NCBI GenBank assembly: GCA_028277845.1
Contig: JANQFL010000009.1
Coordinates: 1-64,000, forward strand
From: Sneathiellales bacterium
GTDB lineage: Bacteria; Pseudomonadota; Alphaproteobacteria; JANQFL01
DNA length: 64,000 nt
Reading direction: 5' to 3'
Positions 34,402-44,984 of this stretch are shown here, one piece after another. How positions within the stretch are numbered: position 1 is the stretch's first letter; each line of letters begins with the position of its first letter. The notes under the pieces were generated by a model. The model was not told where the DNA came from, did no database searches, and was given only the letters and a program-made list of their open reading frames with translations. The translations under genes were made by a program, and so were the position numbers.

Positions 34402-36183
34402 TCAGCGTGCCCGCGTCCGTTCGGTGGCGGCGGCATCGACGGTCAAATCGTCGCCGATGACGACGCCGTAATCGGCCAATGCCTGTTCGCGCGTCAGATA
34501 CCCGTCGAGCACGTCTTCCAATACCAGGGCCGGATCCCGTTCGCGCGGGTCACCGTATCCGCCGCCGCAAGGGCCGACCACTTCGATGCGGTCGCCGGCC
34601 CGGGTCGCCAGGTTGGGCAGCTTGGACGGCAGGCCCCGTTCGTTGCCCCGTTGCGGACGGAAACTCATGCGGGCCGTCTCGCCGTCGCGGCCACCGGCGA
34701 AACCCCATGGGGCATAGACATGGCCTTCGCCTTCGACCGAGACACCGCCGTCCTCGAGGAATTCAACCTCGCGTACCGAACCGATGCCGCCGCGCCAGCG
34801 GCCCGGCGGACAGGCATCGTCGCGCAGCTCATAGCGCCGCACCCGTAGCGGTAGGTGGGATTCGGTGTCCTCGATGGGATTGTTGCGGGTGTTGGCATAG
34901 AGCGTATCGACGGCATCCATGCCGTCCTTGCCCGGCCGGCCGCCATAGCAGCCTTCGTGGATTTCCATGTGCACCCAGTGCTCCTCGCCGCGCAGGCCGC
35001 TGAAGGCGACCACGTGCAGATTGCCGACACCGGCGCTGACTTTGTCCGGGACTGCCTGGGCCAGCGCCTTCATCAACGTATCGGCGGCCTGGTTGCCGGT
35101 GCAGAACCGGGCGATGGTCGGCGCCGGGAAGACCGGGTTCACCAGTGTTCCCTCGGGCGCGATGATGGTGATCGGCCGGGTCATGCCGCTGTTCTGCGGC
35201 ACATGGCCGTGGATGGCCGAATCCAGCAGGATCGATTTCAGCGTCAGCCAGACGGCGCAGTCGGTGGTACCTTCGAGGGGCATGTTGATCGGCCGGTCGG
35301 CGACCTGGGCCGCCGTGCCGGTGAAATCGACGGTCACGTCGCTGCCGTCGACCGTCACCGTGACCGTGATCGGCAGATCGCGCCGCGCCGCATCCTCGCT
35401 GTCGGTGAAGCCGTCGATGTGGGTGGTTGCCGAATAGGACCCGTCGGGCATGTCGGCGATGGCCTGGTGCATCAGGCGTTCGGAATGATCCATCATGAAG
35501 TCGGCGGCGGCGGAGATGGTCGCGGGGCCGTAGCGGTCGAGCAGATCGACCAGACGGTCGGCGCCGATACGGGCGGCGGCGATCTGGGCGTCCATGTCGC
35601 CGACCACCAGGTCGGAGGCGCGGATGTTGTCGCGCAGCATCTGCCACAGGGCCTCGTTGCGGCGGCCGCCCTCGACGATTTTCAAGGCGAGGAACTGCAA
35701 ACCTTCCGCGTAGGCGTCGATGGCGTCGACGATGCCGCAACTGCCCGGCGTCAAGGCCCCTATATCGAGGTGATGCGCCGTGGTGACGGAGAAGCCGACC
35801 AAATCACCGGCGTGGAATACGGGCACGCAAAACGCCACGTCGGGACCATGGCTGGCGCCGTGATAGGCCGAGTTGTGGATGATCACGTCACCCGGGGCGA
35901 AGTCGTCGCCACGCTCGGCGAAGATGCGCTTGATGCCGGCGACGTAGCCGGGGATGGGTCCCGATTGCAGCGGCGTGCTTTGCGGCGTCTCGGCGATCTG
36001 GCGGCCCTCGGCGTCGGTCAGGGCGGCGCCGAAATCCTCCGATTCGCGGATGATGCTGGAATAGGACATGCGCATCAGCTTGTGTCCCATCTCCACGGCG
36101 ATGTTCTCCAGCGCCCCTTGTATGACGCTCGCCGTGACCGGGTCGATGGTGCCATTGGCGGTCTTGTCGGCCGTTGCCGTCAT
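34402..36183 (-). CDS. Hydantoinase B/oxoprolinase family protein
   Basis: 593 residues of the HyuB family: [33 protein letters not shown] and [17 protein letters not shown]. It forms an ATP-dependent amidohydrolase or carboxylase with HyuA. Its ATG overlaps the hyuA-type stop by four bases (ATGA at 36183..36180). Members include 5-oxoprolinase, N-methylhydantoinase and acetone/acetophenone carboxylase subunits. The exact substrate cannot be read here; no third carboxylase subunit is adjacent. Confidence 0.88.
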   Translation of the reverse strand: MTATADKTANGTIDPVTASVIQGALENIAVEMGHKLMRMSYSSIIRESEDFGAALTDAEGRQIAETPQSTPLQSGPIPGYVAGIKRIFAERGDDFAPGDVIIHNSAYHGASHGPDVAFCVPVFHAGDLVGFSVTTAHHLDIGALTPGSCGIVDAIDAYAEGLQFLALKIVEGGRRNEALWQMLRDNIRASDLVVGDMDAQIAAARIGADRLVDLLDRYGPATISAAADFMMDHSERLMHQAIADMPDGSYSATTHIDGFTDSEDAARRDLPITVTVTVDGSDVTVDFTGTAAQVADRPINMPLEGTTDCAVWLTLKSILLDSAIHGHVPQNSGMTRPITIIAPEGTLVNPVFPAPTIARFCTGNQAADTLMKALAQAVPDKVSAGVGNLHVVAFSGLRGEEHWVHMEIHEGCYGGRPGKDGMDAVDTLYANTRNNPIEDTESHLPLRVRRYELRDDACPPGRWRGGIGSVREVEFLEDGGVSVEGEGHVYAPWGFAGGRDGETARMSFRPQRGNERGLPSKLPNLATRAGDRIEVVGPCGGGYGDPRERDPALVLEDVLDGYLTREQALADYGVVIGDDLTVDAAATERTRAR

Positions 36184-38261
36184 GGCGTGTCTCCTTTGCT
36201 CAGAACCATGTTGCCGCCGCTGACGACAGTAGCGCGCCAGCCCGGCGGCACGACGGTGGTGGTGTCGTGCTGCAGGATCACCGCCGGCCCTTCGATGGCC
36301 GTGCCCATGCCCAGGACGTCACGGCGGTAGAACCCGGTCTCCAGTTCGCGCAATTGATCGCCGACGCGGAACGTGCAGGCGCCGCGGCGCACCAGGGCAT
36401 CCTTGGCGGTGCCCGTTCCGGCCGTGTCCTGGCGGCCGATCTTCGGCATGCGGCCCAGACCGGTGACGCGGATGTTGACGATTTCAATGGCATTATCGGG
36501 AAAGGCGTGGCCGTACTCGGCCTCGTGCCGGGCCGTGAAGGTCGCCCAGACGGCGTCGAGCTTGGCGCCGTCAAGTTGGCCCTCGGGTACGGCGACACGC
36601 AATTCGTAGCCTTGCCCGACATAACGCAGATCGCCGGTGCGCTGGACATCGACCGCGTCCGGGTCCAATCCGTCGGCGGAATATTGCGCCAGCAGCGCCG
36701 ATTCCAGTTCGGCGAAATCACGATTGAGCCGGTCAAGATCGACGGAACCGCTGATTTGGAACGCGGTCTTCAGAAGATCGTATTTGAGATCCGTCGTCAG
36801 CAAGCCGGCTGCCGAAGTGATGCCGGGATAGGGTGGGATGACCACTTCGGGAATGCTCAGCGCCGCGGCCACTTCGGCGCCGTGCAGCGGTCCCGCGCCA
36901 CCGAAGGCGACCAGCGTGAAATCCCGCGGATCGAGGCCCTTCTGAATGGTGCGCGCGCGGATCGCATTGGCCATGTTGGCGTTGACGATGGTCAGCACAC
37001 CCTCCGCCGTGTCGATCTCGCTCATGCCCAGCCTATCGGCCAGCGAGGCGATGGCGGTGCGGGCGGCCGCTTCGTCCAGGGTCATTTCGCCGCCGAGGAA
37101 ATTGCCCGAATCGAGGCGGCCCAGAACGACGTTGGCGTCGCTGACCGTGGGTTCGGTGCCGCCTCTGCCGTACGCCGCCGGCCCAGGCTGGGAACCGGCG
37201 CTGCGCGGACCGACCCGGAAGGCGCCGCCGCTGTCGACATGGGCGATCGAGCCGCCGCCCGCGCCGATGGTGGTGATATCGATCATCGGCACCAATACGG
37301 GAAACCCGCCGATCCAGGTATCGCGCGCCGTCGACTCGCTGTAACGGCCATCGACGATCAAACCGATGTCGGCGCTGGTGCCGCCGACATCGAAGGTGAT
37401 GAGGTTGCGCCGTTCGGTATCGCCGGTCGCCGACCAATGTCCGCCGAGCACGCCGGCGGCGGGGCCGGACAGCAGCGTGACAACCGGTTTTTCCGCCACC
37501 ATGTCGGCCGTGGCGACGCCGCCGTGCGAACCCATGATATGAAGATCGGCACCCAATCCGGCCTGTGTCAGCTCGCCGCCCAAGTCGCCGATATAGCTGC
37601 GCACCTTGGGGCCGATGAAGGCGTTCATGGCGGCGGTGGTGAAGCGTTCGAATTCGCGGAACTGCGGTGCCACCGACGACGACGTGGTGACGAACGCCTC
37701 GGGGTATTCCTCGAGAATGATTTCCTTGGCCCGGTCCTCGTGGCTCGGGTCGATATAGGAAAACAACAGGCAGACGGCGATGGACTGCACGCCGGCCCGG
37801 CGCAGCTCGCGTACGGCCTCGCGGACGCCGGCCTCGTCGAGCGGCTCGATCACCTCACCCGTCGGCGGCACGCGGCGTTCGCGCACGACCTTGCGGTGGC
37901 GCCGCCGGATCAGCGGCCGGTGCTGCCAGGGAATGTCCTGCATGATGGAGTAGTTCTGCGGCCGCTGATGGCGGCCGATGTGCAGCAGGTCGCGGAACCC
38001 TTCGTTGGTGATCATGCCGGTCACGGCGCCGTCGTGTTCGAGCACCGCGTTGGTGGCGATGGTGGTGCCGTGGAAGACGTGCCCGACCTGGTCCGGGGCG
38101 AGGCCGTTGCGGCGGCAAAGTTCGCCGATCCCTTGCACGACGCCGCGGGAGGGGTCGCCCGGCGTGGTCGGGGTCTTGTGGGTGTGAGTCGCGCCTGAAG
38201 AGGTGTCCGTGTAGACAATGTCGGTGAAAGTGCCGCCCACATCGACGCCGATCAAACGCAT
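36180..38261 (-). CDS. Hydantoinase A/oxoprolinase family protein
   Basis: 693 residues from ATG 38261, with GGGAGGGAGG just upstream. Actin-like ATPase signature [15 protein letters not shown] at the N-terminus, then [29 protein letters not shown] and [14 protein letters not shown], the HyuA/OplA N and A domains. ATP activates the amide or carbonyl substrate that HyuB works on. First gene of the pair, followed by hyuB and perhaps the quinone-reductase-like gene. Confidence 0.9.
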   Translation of the reverse strand: MRLIGVDVGGTFTDIVYTDTSSGATHTHKTPTTPGDPSRGVVQGIGELCRRNGLAPDQVGHVFHGTTIATNAVLEHDGAVTGMITNEGFRDLLHIGRHQRPQNYSIMQDIPWQHRPLIRRRHRKVVRERRVPPTGEVIEPLDEAGVREAVRELRRAGVQSIAVCLLFSYIDPSHEDRAKEIILEEYPEAFVTTSSSVAPQFREFERFTTAAMNAFIGPKVRSYIGDLGGELTQAGLGADLHIMGSHGGVATADMVAEKPVVTLLSGPAAGVLGGHWSATGDTERRNLITFDVGGTSADIGLIVDGRYSESTARDTWIGGFPVLVPMIDITTIGAGGGSIAHVDSGGAFRVGPRSAGSQPGPAAYGRGGTEPTVSDANVVLGRLDSGNFLGGEMTLDEAAARTAIASLADRLGMSEIDTAEGVLTIVNANMANAIRARTIQKGLDPRDFTLVAFGGAGPLHGAEVAAALSIPEVVIPPYPGITSAAGLLTTDLKYDLLKTAFQISGSVDLDRLNRDFAELESALLAQYSADGLDPDAVDVQRTGDLRYVGQGYELRVAVPEGQLDGAKLDAVWATFTARHEAEYGHAFPDNAIEIVNIRVTGLGRMPKIGRQDTAGTGTAKDALVRRGACTFRVGDQLRELETGFYRRDVLGMGTAIEGPAVILQHDTTTVVPPGWRATVVSGGNMVLSKGDTP

Positions 38262-38486
38262 GTGCCTCCCTCCCTTCACGACTCGAACGCCTCGATTCGG
38301 CGTCTATTCGGCGCCACCAATGGCGCAAGGACCCTGCCCGACGATAGTGCTTGAAGCTCTGCCCGATAGTGTTCTCTTGGTCACTCAATCCATATGGATC
38401 GTATCCAATTCACACGACTATGAGAATAGAGTCACAGAAAGGGTCGTTCCGCGGCGCGGCGTAGGTTTGGCGGCCATGAATTGCAA

Positions 38487-38512
38487 CGCGGCGGCTCCAA
38501 GGAACCGCCGCG
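38487..38512 (-). terminator. Hairpin downstream of the PEP-CTERM gene
   Basis: CGCGGCGG (38487-38494) pairs with CCGCCGCG (38505-38512), extended by TTCC/GGAG pairing on the minus strand. It sits 27 bases beyond the stop of the minus-strand gene at 38539. The following T-run is poor (TTGCAATT), so termination is probable but not textbook. Confidence 0.45.
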
Positions 38513-38538
38513 TCGTCGATTGAGTTATGTAAACGGGA

Positions 38539-39525
38539 TCAGCGTGTCTTGCGGCGGCGCGCAGCCATGCCAATCCCGAGAATCGCGAGACCGATACCGT
38601 ACACACCGAGCGATGCCGGTTCCGGGACATCGACGAAGCACGGCGGCTGGTTGGGTCCGCCGCACGTTCCGAATGTGGTGCTGCCGATGGTGGACGACAC
38701 CGCCGCGTTGGAAAACGCGGTATTGACCGTACCGTGATAGGCAACGGGCGTCAGCGTCTGGCCGTTGGGCTGAACTCCCGCCGGTGCATAACTGGGCGAT
38801 GAATTGTCCCAAATGCACTGGTCCCCGGAACCGCACGGGAACGTCCCAACCCCTCCATTGTAAAGGGCGGAGTTCTGGTCGACGATCGCAACGCCAGGGT
38901 TGAGCGTTCCTTGGAAGAGATTGATGTTGATGGCCGCATTGATGTTGTTGATGCCGCTTACATATGCGTCGTGATCGGTGCCGAGAAGCAAGCCGCCGCC
39001 GCGTGCGGTCATTTCGGTTGCGTAGCCTTGGATCCAAGCCGTTTCATTGTTCCAGGCGGAAGAAATGATCCGGCCGTCCGCAATGAGGTTCTGGTTGGTC
39101 GCGGTCAGACTGTTGTACCACGCGCCGATATTGTTGTAGTTCGCGACTTGCGTGGCGTTGGTCTGCGCGCCCATACCCGCCGTGTACAGGTCGTAAACCC
39201 AGACCTGATCGAAGTTCGAATAATCGTTGTAAACGGCATCGCTGAGGTTGCGGATAGTGACATTGTAACCCGGCAACGCGTTCACATACCCGGCGATCTC
39301 ATTTCCATCTGCATGGTACACATGGCCCGTGTTCAACACGTGCGCGAACAGAATCTCAACCGCGTTGCCGGGTGAAGATACCGTGAGGGTCCCGAATACG
39401 ATGAGCGAATGCGCCGCGTACTTTCGAACGCGCGACCACGTTGACGCAAGTTTGGACTTCAAGCGTTCCACGACTCCCTCCCAGGATCGAAACGCGACAT
39501 GTTTTGCCGCTATGTTTTGAGTCAT
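38539..39525 (-). CDS. Secreted PEP-CTERM domain protein
   Basis: About 328 residues from ATG 39525, or 310 from GTG 39471, which has GGGAGG five bases upstream and gives a more normal signal peptide. Hydrophobic AAHSLIVFGTLTVSS ends at a likely cleavage after GNA. The body is rich in Asn, Thr and Gly with few Lys, as in surface proteins, and has no domain I know. The C-terminus VPEPAS, a hydrophobic stretch and AARRRKTR is the PEP-CTERM sorting signal, recognised by exosortase/EpsH and linked to exopolysaccharide. No exosortase gene is in the window. Confidence 0.85.
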   Translation of the reverse strand: MTQNIAAKHVAFRSWEGVVERLKSKLASTWSRVRKYAAHSLIVFGTLTVSSPGNAVEILFAHVLNTGHVYHADGNEIAGYVNALPGYNVTIRNLSDAVYNDYSNFDQVWVYDLYTAGMGAQTNATQVANYNNIGAWYNSLTATNQNLIADGRIISSAWNNETAWIQGYATEMTARGGGLLLGTDHDAYVSGINNINAAININLFQGTLNPGVAIVDQNSALYNGGVGTFPCGSGDQCIWDNSSPSYAPAGVQPNGQTLTPVAYHGTVNTAFSNAAVSSTIGSTTFGTCGGPNQPPCFVDVPEPASLGVYGIGLAILGIGMAARRRKTR

Positions 39526-39789
39526 TGAGAAGCAACATCCGTGCCGGGAAGGGAAAAGTCCGTGTTCCCAAAGTTTTACACGGGAACGCGTATTGCGTCT
39601 AAACAACTCCTGTAAGAATTCTCGACACTTCGGCGTTGACGGATCGGCGTCCGTGGCGCCGTAAATGAGAAAAAGTCATGTAATATCAATAGGTTGGCTT
39701 CAAACTGAGCATCCTTGGGAGTGTAAGAGATACCGACGCGTTGGCGGATACCGCCGCAGGTCCGCCCTCGGCGGGGCGCAACACTTCGC

Positions 39790-41358
39790 CTATCCGCGCA
39801 ATGCGTCCCGCATTTTTCGTGTTTTGGCGAGTTGGTCCAAAGCCAGTTCGTAGTACTGTGCGTGACTGGCCTGCTGGAACAGGGCGGTGGCGGCTTCGAG
39901 ATCGGCCACGGCCTGTTCGGCGATGGACGTGTCCTTGGTCCATTCCGCCAGGGTGCGTCGGGCAACACCTGCATTCGCCACGGTCATGGCCCAGTTGATG
40001 GGCGCGCGTTCGCGGGTCCAGACCTCGAGCGCGCTGTCGAACGCGGCGATCGCCTGCACCAGGATCTGCGCCTCGGCCTGATGTTCCGCCAACTTCTGCA
40101 ATGCCGCGCCCAGATTGTTCTGTGTCATGGCCCAATCCTGCGGGGCCCGCTCCCGGGTCCGTTCGGCCAGTGCGCTGCGGAACGCCGCGACCGCCTGTTC
40201 CAGTGTGCGCGGACCCTTGCGATGCGCGCCCAGGGCCTGCATGGCGGTGCCGAGATTGTTCATGGTCATGGCCCAGTCCAGCGGCGCATCGTCGCGGGTC
40301 CAGACATCCAGCACCGCCTTGTAGGCGTCGACCGCGCGTTTCAGGACGGTCGCGTCCTTCTTGCGCTGGCCGAGAGAGAACAGGGCCGCCCCGAGATTGT
40401 TCTGCGTCGTGGCGAAATCCTGTGGCGCATTGCTCTGGCCGCGCGCTTCGAGCGCGGCCTCGAACGTTCTCACCGATTTTTCCAGCAGATCGACGTCACC
40501 CTGGCGCTGGGCGAGAACGCCAAGGGCGTTGCCGAGATTGTTCTGCGTCTCCGCCCAGTCCTCGGGTGCGTTCGCCCGGTCGCGTTCCAGAAGCGCGTCT
40601 TCGAATGCCGCAACCGCCCGTTCCAGCAATCTTGTACCGCGCTGGCGTTGCCCGAGAATGCCCAGGGCGATCCCCAGTTTGTCTTGCGACGCCGACCAAT
40701 CGGCGGGCCGCTCTTCGCGTGGTGCAAGAGGAAGCACCGTGTTTTCATAGAGATCGACCGCCGCCTCAAGCGCGGTCATATCGCCGTATTCCCGGCCAAG
40801 GTCTTCGAGGGCCGTGGCGCGTTCGAGCTGGTGCCGCCATTGCGATGCAGCGTCCAGTCCGGGTGTGTCAGCGGCCTGGGCATTCAGCGCCGCCGCGCGC
40901 CTGTAATCCTGCCGCAGGGCAGCGATCGCCGCTTGTACACCCAACAAGCCGGCCGTGACGCCGGCCGCTTCGCCTTGCTCGATGCATCCGGCGCAAACGG
41001 TTTCGGCAGCCTGCGCGGCCTGTTCGAGAGAAATACCCGTACCCGGTTGCAGCACGCGGCACATGTCGTCGATGCTCGCCGCAAGTTCCGGATTGCCAGG
41101 CGTCGGGACGTCGCTATGGTCCAGCAGGATGCGCAATTTCAGCAGCCGGCCGTAAGTGTGTTTGAGCAGGGCCGGAACCTGGGCGCGCGGCACCTGCATG
41201 TCATGGATGTAGCGGATCAGATGCGCGAGATCGGAGGCATCGGCGCCAAGCGACGTGCACGCCATCTCGAGTTCGGGCGCATACAGAGCGGCCGAATCAG
41301 TGGGCGTCTCGTGCGGTTCGGCACAACTGGCCAATTGATCCGGATGCATGGGGATCAC
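39790..41358 (-). CDS. Tetratricopeptide-repeat protein
   Basis: 522 residues. The C-terminal two thirds consist of several repeats of about 50 residues built on APxDWAxTQNNLGxAL...AVxAFxxAL, the TPR type often annotated in large kinesin-light-chain-like proteins. No signal peptide or membrane segment, so probably cytoplasmic and a protein-binding scaffold. The N-terminal 170 residues include a CAGCIEQGEAAG stretch of unknown role. It lies between the PEP-CTERM gene and aprA; a hairpin separates it from aprA. Confidence 0.8.
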   Translation of the reverse strand: MIPMHPDQLASCAEPHETPTDSAALYAPELEMACTSLGADASDLAHLIRYIHDMQVPRAQVPALLKHTYGRLLKLRILLDHSDVPTPGNPELAASIDDMCRVLQPGTGISLEQAAQAAETVCAGCIEQGEAAGVTAGLLGVQAAIAALRQDYRRAAALNAQAADTPGLDAASQWRHQLERATALEDLGREYGDMTALEAAVDLYENTVLPLAPREERPADWSASQDKLGIALGILGQRQRGTRLLERAVAAFEDALLERDRANAPEDWAETQNNLGNALGVLAQRQGDVDLLEKSVRTFEAALEARGQSNAPQDFATTQNNLGAALFSLGQRKKDATVLKRAVDAYKAVLDVWTRDDAPLDWAMTMNNLGTAMQALGAHRKGPRTLEQAVAAFRSALAERTRERAPQDWAMTQNNLGAALQKLAEHQAEAQILVQAIAAFDSALEVWTRERAPINWAMTVANAGVARRTLAEWTKDTSIAEQAVADLEAATALFQQASHAQYYELALDQLAKTRKMRDALRG

Positions 41359-41420
41359 TCCTTACAGCGGACGCCAGACAACGGCCGTATGCGACGGTTG
41401 ATCGACACCCAGTCGTGCGT

Positions 41421-41452
41421 CGGGGCAAGGCCATGAAACCGACCTTGCCCCG
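41421..41452. terminator. Strong hairpin between aprA and the TPR gene
   Basis: CGGGGCAAGG (41421-41430) pairs perfectly with CCTTGCCCCG (41443-41452) around a 12-base loop. It lies 42 bases after the aprA stop and before the TPR gene on the same strand. There is no T-run, so it may act as a Rho-dependent stop or an mRNA-stabilising end. Confidence 0.5.
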
Positions 41453-41493
41453 CGTTGTCCAGCGTATCGTTCCGCGGCGATTGGACCCCGCCG

Positions 41494-43326
41494 CTAGTCG
41501 ACGATGTGATAGACCGGCGCCTTTTCCATCTCGTATTCGCCGGATTCGGGATCGCGGCGGGACACGGTCAGAACATGCCAGTTTTCGTCGTCCAGCTTCA
41601 TGTGGTCACCCCGGTAATAGTAGCCGGGCCAGCGGGTTTCCTTGCGGAACAAGGTGTGCTGGGTGACGCACTCGGACGCGATGGCCCGGTGCTTCAATTC
41701 CCAGGCGCGCTGCAGCTGGTGCAGGTCCTCGGCGCCGATGCACTGCAGGTCCTCCTGCAGGGTCTTCAGCAGGTGCAGGCCGCGCAGCAGCAGCTTTTCG
41801 TTGGTCATGTAGTTGACACTGATACCGCCGACATACTCGTCCATGATCTTCTCGAGCCGCTGCAGGCCGTGGATCGGTAGGATGTAGTTGGGCGAAACGG
41901 TGCCGCCGACGATCTCGTTGCGGTAGGTCTCGTAGTGCTCCATCGGCTGGTAGACTTCCTGCCGGAGACCGTTGATCTGCTTGTCGGTGACCTGGACCTT
42001 GTCCTTGTCGTGGTCGCGGATGAACTTGACCGCGGCCTTGGCGGCCAGCCGGCCCTCGGTGAACGAGCCCGACGAAAACGCGTGCGCCGTGCCGCCCAGG
42101 GCGTCACCGGCGCCGAACAGGCCGTCGACCGTCATCATACGGTTGTAGCCCCAGAAATACTCGTCGGGCGACAGGTCTTCCGGTCCGCTGGCCCAGGCGC
42201 CCGAGCAGGTGGCGTGGGAGCCCATGACATAGGGTTCCGACGTGGTCAGCTCGGGATTGATGTACTTGGGATCGATGTCCTGGGACGCCCAGACCACGGC
42301 CTGGCCGACGGTCATGCCGAGGAAGTTTTCCCAGCCCACCATTTCCTTGTGCGGGTCCTGGAAGGCTTCCTTGGTCACCATGTGGATGGGACCGCGGCCG
42401 GCCTTGACCTCCTCGATGAAGGCGTGGTTGCGCAGGCACGTGGGCGTCGGGTGGTGATCGATATACTCCCCGACGAGTTCCTTGGTGTTCTCGTACCAGG
42501 TCTTTTCGTAGTCCTCGCCATAGGCGTTCTGGGTGTAGGTCTTGAGGTGCAGGAAATACGCGCCGACCGGGCCGTAGCCGTCCTTGAAGCGGCACAGCAC
42601 GATGCGGTTTTCCATCTGGGTCATCTTGGCGCCGGCCATGATCGGCAGCGCATACGCCGACGCGCTGCTCCATGGTGCATACCAGGTGCGGCCCATGCCT
42701 TCACCGACCGAGCGGGGCTTGAAGATGTGCGACGCCCCGCCGGCGCCGACGATCACCGCCTTGGCGCGGAACACGTGGAAGTCGCCGGTGCGGACGTTGA
42801 AGCCGACGGCGCCGCCAACCCGGTTGGGCTGGTTCTCGTCCATCAGCAGATGGGTCACCATGATCCGGTTGTAGATCTTGTCGGCGGCCTTGCGCGCCGC
42901 CTCGGCGACGATCGGCTTGTAGCTCTCGCCGTGGATCATGATCTGCCACTTGCCTTCGCGCTGGTACCGGCCGGTTTCCGGATCGCGCATGAACGGCAGG
43001 CCCCATTCCTCGAACTTGTGGACCGTGCTGTCCACGTGGCGGGCCATGTCGTAGGCCAGATCCTCGCGCACCATGCCCATCAGGTCGTTGCGTGCGTAGT
43101 GCACGTGGTCCTCGGGCTGGTTCTCGTCCCACTGCATGCCCATGTAGCAGTTGATGGCATACAGGCCCTGGGCGACCGCGCCACTGCGGTCGATGTTGGC
43201 TTTCTCGGCGACGACGATTTTCAGATCGCGTCCCCAGTACCGCGCCTCGTAGGCGGCCCCGGTGCCTCCCATGCCCCCGCCGACGACGAGGATATCGCAG
43301 TCTTCGTATACGGTTTTGCGCGCCAT
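41494..43326 (-). CDS. aprA: Adenylylsulfate reductase alpha subunit
   Basis: 610 residues. FAD flavoprotein of the fumarate-reductase superfamily: DILVVGGGMGGTGAAYEARYWG (FAD loop) and DRSGAVAQGLYAINCYMG, with the SHATCSGAWASGPEDLSPDEY segment typical of AprA. It interconverts APS and sulfite plus AMP. Linkage to aprM rather than to qmo or dsr genes resembles the aprMBA arrangement of sulfur oxidisers. The oxidative direction (sulfite to APS) is inferred; no sat gene is in the window. Its ATG shares one base with the aprB stop. Confidence 0.93.
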   Translation of the reverse strand: MARKTVYEDCDILVVGGGMGGTGAAYEARYWGRDLKIVVAEKANIDRSGAVAQGLYAINCYMGMQWDENQPEDHVHYARNDLMGMVREDLAYDMARHVDSTVHKFEEWGLPFMRDPETGRYQREGKWQIMIHGESYKPIVAEAARKAADKIYNRIMVTHLLMDENQPNRVGGAVGFNVRTGDFHVFRAKAVIVGAGGASHIFKPRSVGEGMGRTWYAPWSSASAYALPIMAGAKMTQMENRIVLCRFKDGYGPVGAYFLHLKTYTQNAYGEDYEKTWYENTKELVGEYIDHHPTPTCLRNHAFIEEVKAGRGPIHMVTKEAFQDPHKEMVGWENFLGMTVGQAVVWASQDIDPKYINPELTTSEPYVMGSHATCSGAWASGPEDLSPDEYFWGYNRMMTVDGLFGAGDALGGTAHAFSSGSFTEGRLAAKAAVKFIRDHDKDKVQVTDKQINGLRQEVYQPMEHYETYRNEIVGGTVSPNYILPIHGLQRLEKIMDEYVGGISVNYMTNEKLLLRGLHLLKTLQEDLQCIGAEDLHQLQRAWELKHRAIASECVTQHTLFRKETRWPGYYYRGDHMKLDDENWHVLTVSRRDPESGEYEMEKAPVYHIVD

Positions 43327-43796
43327 CAGTAATATACGCCCTGTTTGAATTTGCTTTTATCGATGACCGGCAGGCCGGTATCGACGTTGAGAGCATCCGG
43401 TTCGTAACACAGAAGCTGGTTGTTCAGATCTTCCTCGGCAGGCGCCGCGAGCTCGGCGAGATTGGGTATCTTTTCGCCCCACGGCTGGGTGGTTATGGGC
43501 GAGACGAAATCCTTCACCCGGCCGTCGCGGAACTTGATCTTCCAGGAGATGGTGCCCTTCTCCTCCTCGCGCAGCACGCGGACGCTATGGCCCAATGGCG
43601 CGAAGTCGGCATAGCCGCGGCAATCGATGGCGTTCTGCGGACAGGCCTTCACGCAGGAATAACATTCCCAGCACATGTTGGGTTCGATGTTCACGGCGCG
43701 CCGGTAGGTCTTGTCGATATGCATGATATCGGACGGACAGATGTCGACGCAGTGCCCGCAGCCATCACATCGGGTCATGTAAACGAAAGTCGGCAT
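43326..43796 (-). CDS. aprB: Adenylylsulfate reductase beta subunit
   Basis: 156 residues. Two [4Fe-4S] clusters are bound by CDGCGHCVDICPSD and CWECYSCVKACPQNAID, followed by the AprB-specific beta domain (VRVLREEEKGTISWKIKFRD) and a tail that wraps AprA (LNVDTGLPVIDKSKFKQ). It carries electrons between the FAD of AprA and the membrane partner. AGGAGG lies ten bases before ATG 43796. Confidence 0.94.
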   Translation of the reverse strand: MPTFVYMTRCDGCGHCVDICPSDIMHIDKTYRRAVNIEPNMCWECYSCVKACPQNAIDCRGYADFAPLGHSVRVLREEEKGTISWKIKFRDGRVKDFVSPITTQPWGEKIPNLAELAAPAEEDLNNQLLCYEPDALNVDTGLPVIDKSKFKQGVYY

Positions 43797-43839
43797 GGCA
43801 CCTTTTCCTCCTGATCGGTTTTTATATGCGGGCTGAGCC

Positions 43840-44634
43840 TTAGTAGTGGCGGGGCAGTTCGCGCTTGATGCCGAGCCCGAACTGCTCCGGCGCGTCGGCC
43901 GGCGCCGGCAGGTTCTCCCGCGAGCCGTCCGCCTTGATGATGCGCTTCTGGTATGCCGCGGCCGGCTTGAAGAACATGTGCGCGAATTTCGACCACAGGA
44001 CGCCGCCGAACAGCACCGTGCTGGCGATAATGAACAGAGCCAGGAACAGCGTCGTCAGGCCCCCGGCGCCGGCCGCCTGCAACACGGCCCAAATCAGGCC
44101 GAACGTCGTCGTGGCGAGCAGCGACAGGATGAACAAATCGGCGCGTACGACGCGGTACCAGGGGTTGCCCTCGGCGGCGACATCGACGCGGATGAAGAAC
44201 CAGAACCAGTAGCCGCCGAAGCACACCATCAGCGCGCCGAGATACCAAAGCGCCGTCACGATGCCCGGTGCGGGCCGCTCAGGGGTCGCATAGGTGAACA
44301 CCAGGGAAATGGTCATCACGATGAACAGGATGAACCCGTACATGGTGAACAGATGCGAGACCCGGCGGCGCGGATTGCAGAACTCGGCCGAAGTCAGGAC
44401 ATCTTCCGCAACGGTTCTGACGGCGATGCCCACCTTTTCTCCGCCGCCCAGTTCGCGTTCCCGGTTGGCCTGGGCTTTCTTGGAATTTTCGAAGAAGTAC
44501 TTGGCGCTTTTCTTGTGGATCATGTCCAGCACCGTGCCGCCTACGACGAGGATCAGCATCAGGATGACGTAGGCCTGCATGAAGCCCAACGGAATGACGG
44601 TCGCAAGCTCGGCAAACGGATTGCTGGTGAACAT
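43840..44634 (-). CDS. aprM: AprM-like membrane anchor of APS reductase
   Basis: 264 residues. About five to six hydrophobic segments (near 13-35, 92-112, 125-147, 164-185, 190-212), with a cytoplasmic loop after the first. It heads aprMBA, behind GGAGGGGG. AprM is proposed to connect AprBA to the quinone pool in phototrophic and other sulfur oxidisers. It shows some resemblance to heterodisulfide-reductase/QmoC-type membrane domains, and a few histidines could bind heme. Assignment relies mainly on position. Confidence 0.8.
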   Translation of the reverse strand: MFTSNPFAELATVIPLGFMQAYVILMLILVVGGTVLDMIHKKSAKYFFENSKKAQANRERELGGGEKVGIAVRTVAEDVLTSAEFCNPRRRVSHLFTMYGFILFIVMTISLVFTYATPERPAPGIVTALWYLGALMVCFGGYWFWFFIRVDVAAEGNPWYRVVRADLFILSLLATTTFGLIWAVLQAAGAGGLTTLFLALFIIASTVLFGGVLWSKFAHMFFKPAAAYQKRIIKADGSRENLPAPADAPEQFGLGIKRELPRHY

Positions 44635-44984
44635 CTATCCCCCTCCCATATCGAACGATGATTTTGTTGTAAGAGATGTTCGAGATCGCTGTGTATTAGG
44701 TTTTGATCATATAATAGATTTCGAATATTTCAACACTGACAGCTTGTGGTTTCCGGTGATAGTGCCACGTCGGCAATATGCGATGAGCCAGGCTCTCCCA
44801 AGAACCGAAGGAAAACGCCGGGTATCCAAGCATCTCCGGGTTCGCCAGTGCCGCGCGTTCAATTTTCCGGGCCCAACAGGCAGCGTCAAAATACCGCACT
44901 TTTTGTACGGTCTTTCGCTTGACGACTCGCGGGCAGGTCACCCGTGACGCGTCGCGCCGCGGCCGAAATAGCGTGCAAGCTGTC
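44635..44984. promoter_or_regulatory. aprM leader and 350-base gap
   Basis: Holds the minus-strand promoter of aprMBA. The part at 44690-44745 is AT-rich, with TTGAAATATTCGAA and TATTATATGATC on the minus strand. A short minus-strand frame (44696-44941) lacks a recognised domain or ribosome site, so I do not call it a gene. No exact ATTC-N8-GAAT site of the SqrR/BigR type was found. Confidence 0.4.

Noticed and set aside
39790-41358. Repetitive DNA in the TPR gene as a tandem repeat or mobile array
   Set aside because: The repeats are diverged protein-level TPR units inside one intact frame.
44696-44941. 81-codon minus-strand frame in the aprM-TIGR02186 gap
   Set aside because: No domain, no ribosome site and composition unlike its neighbours. 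Kept only as a note in the gap entry.
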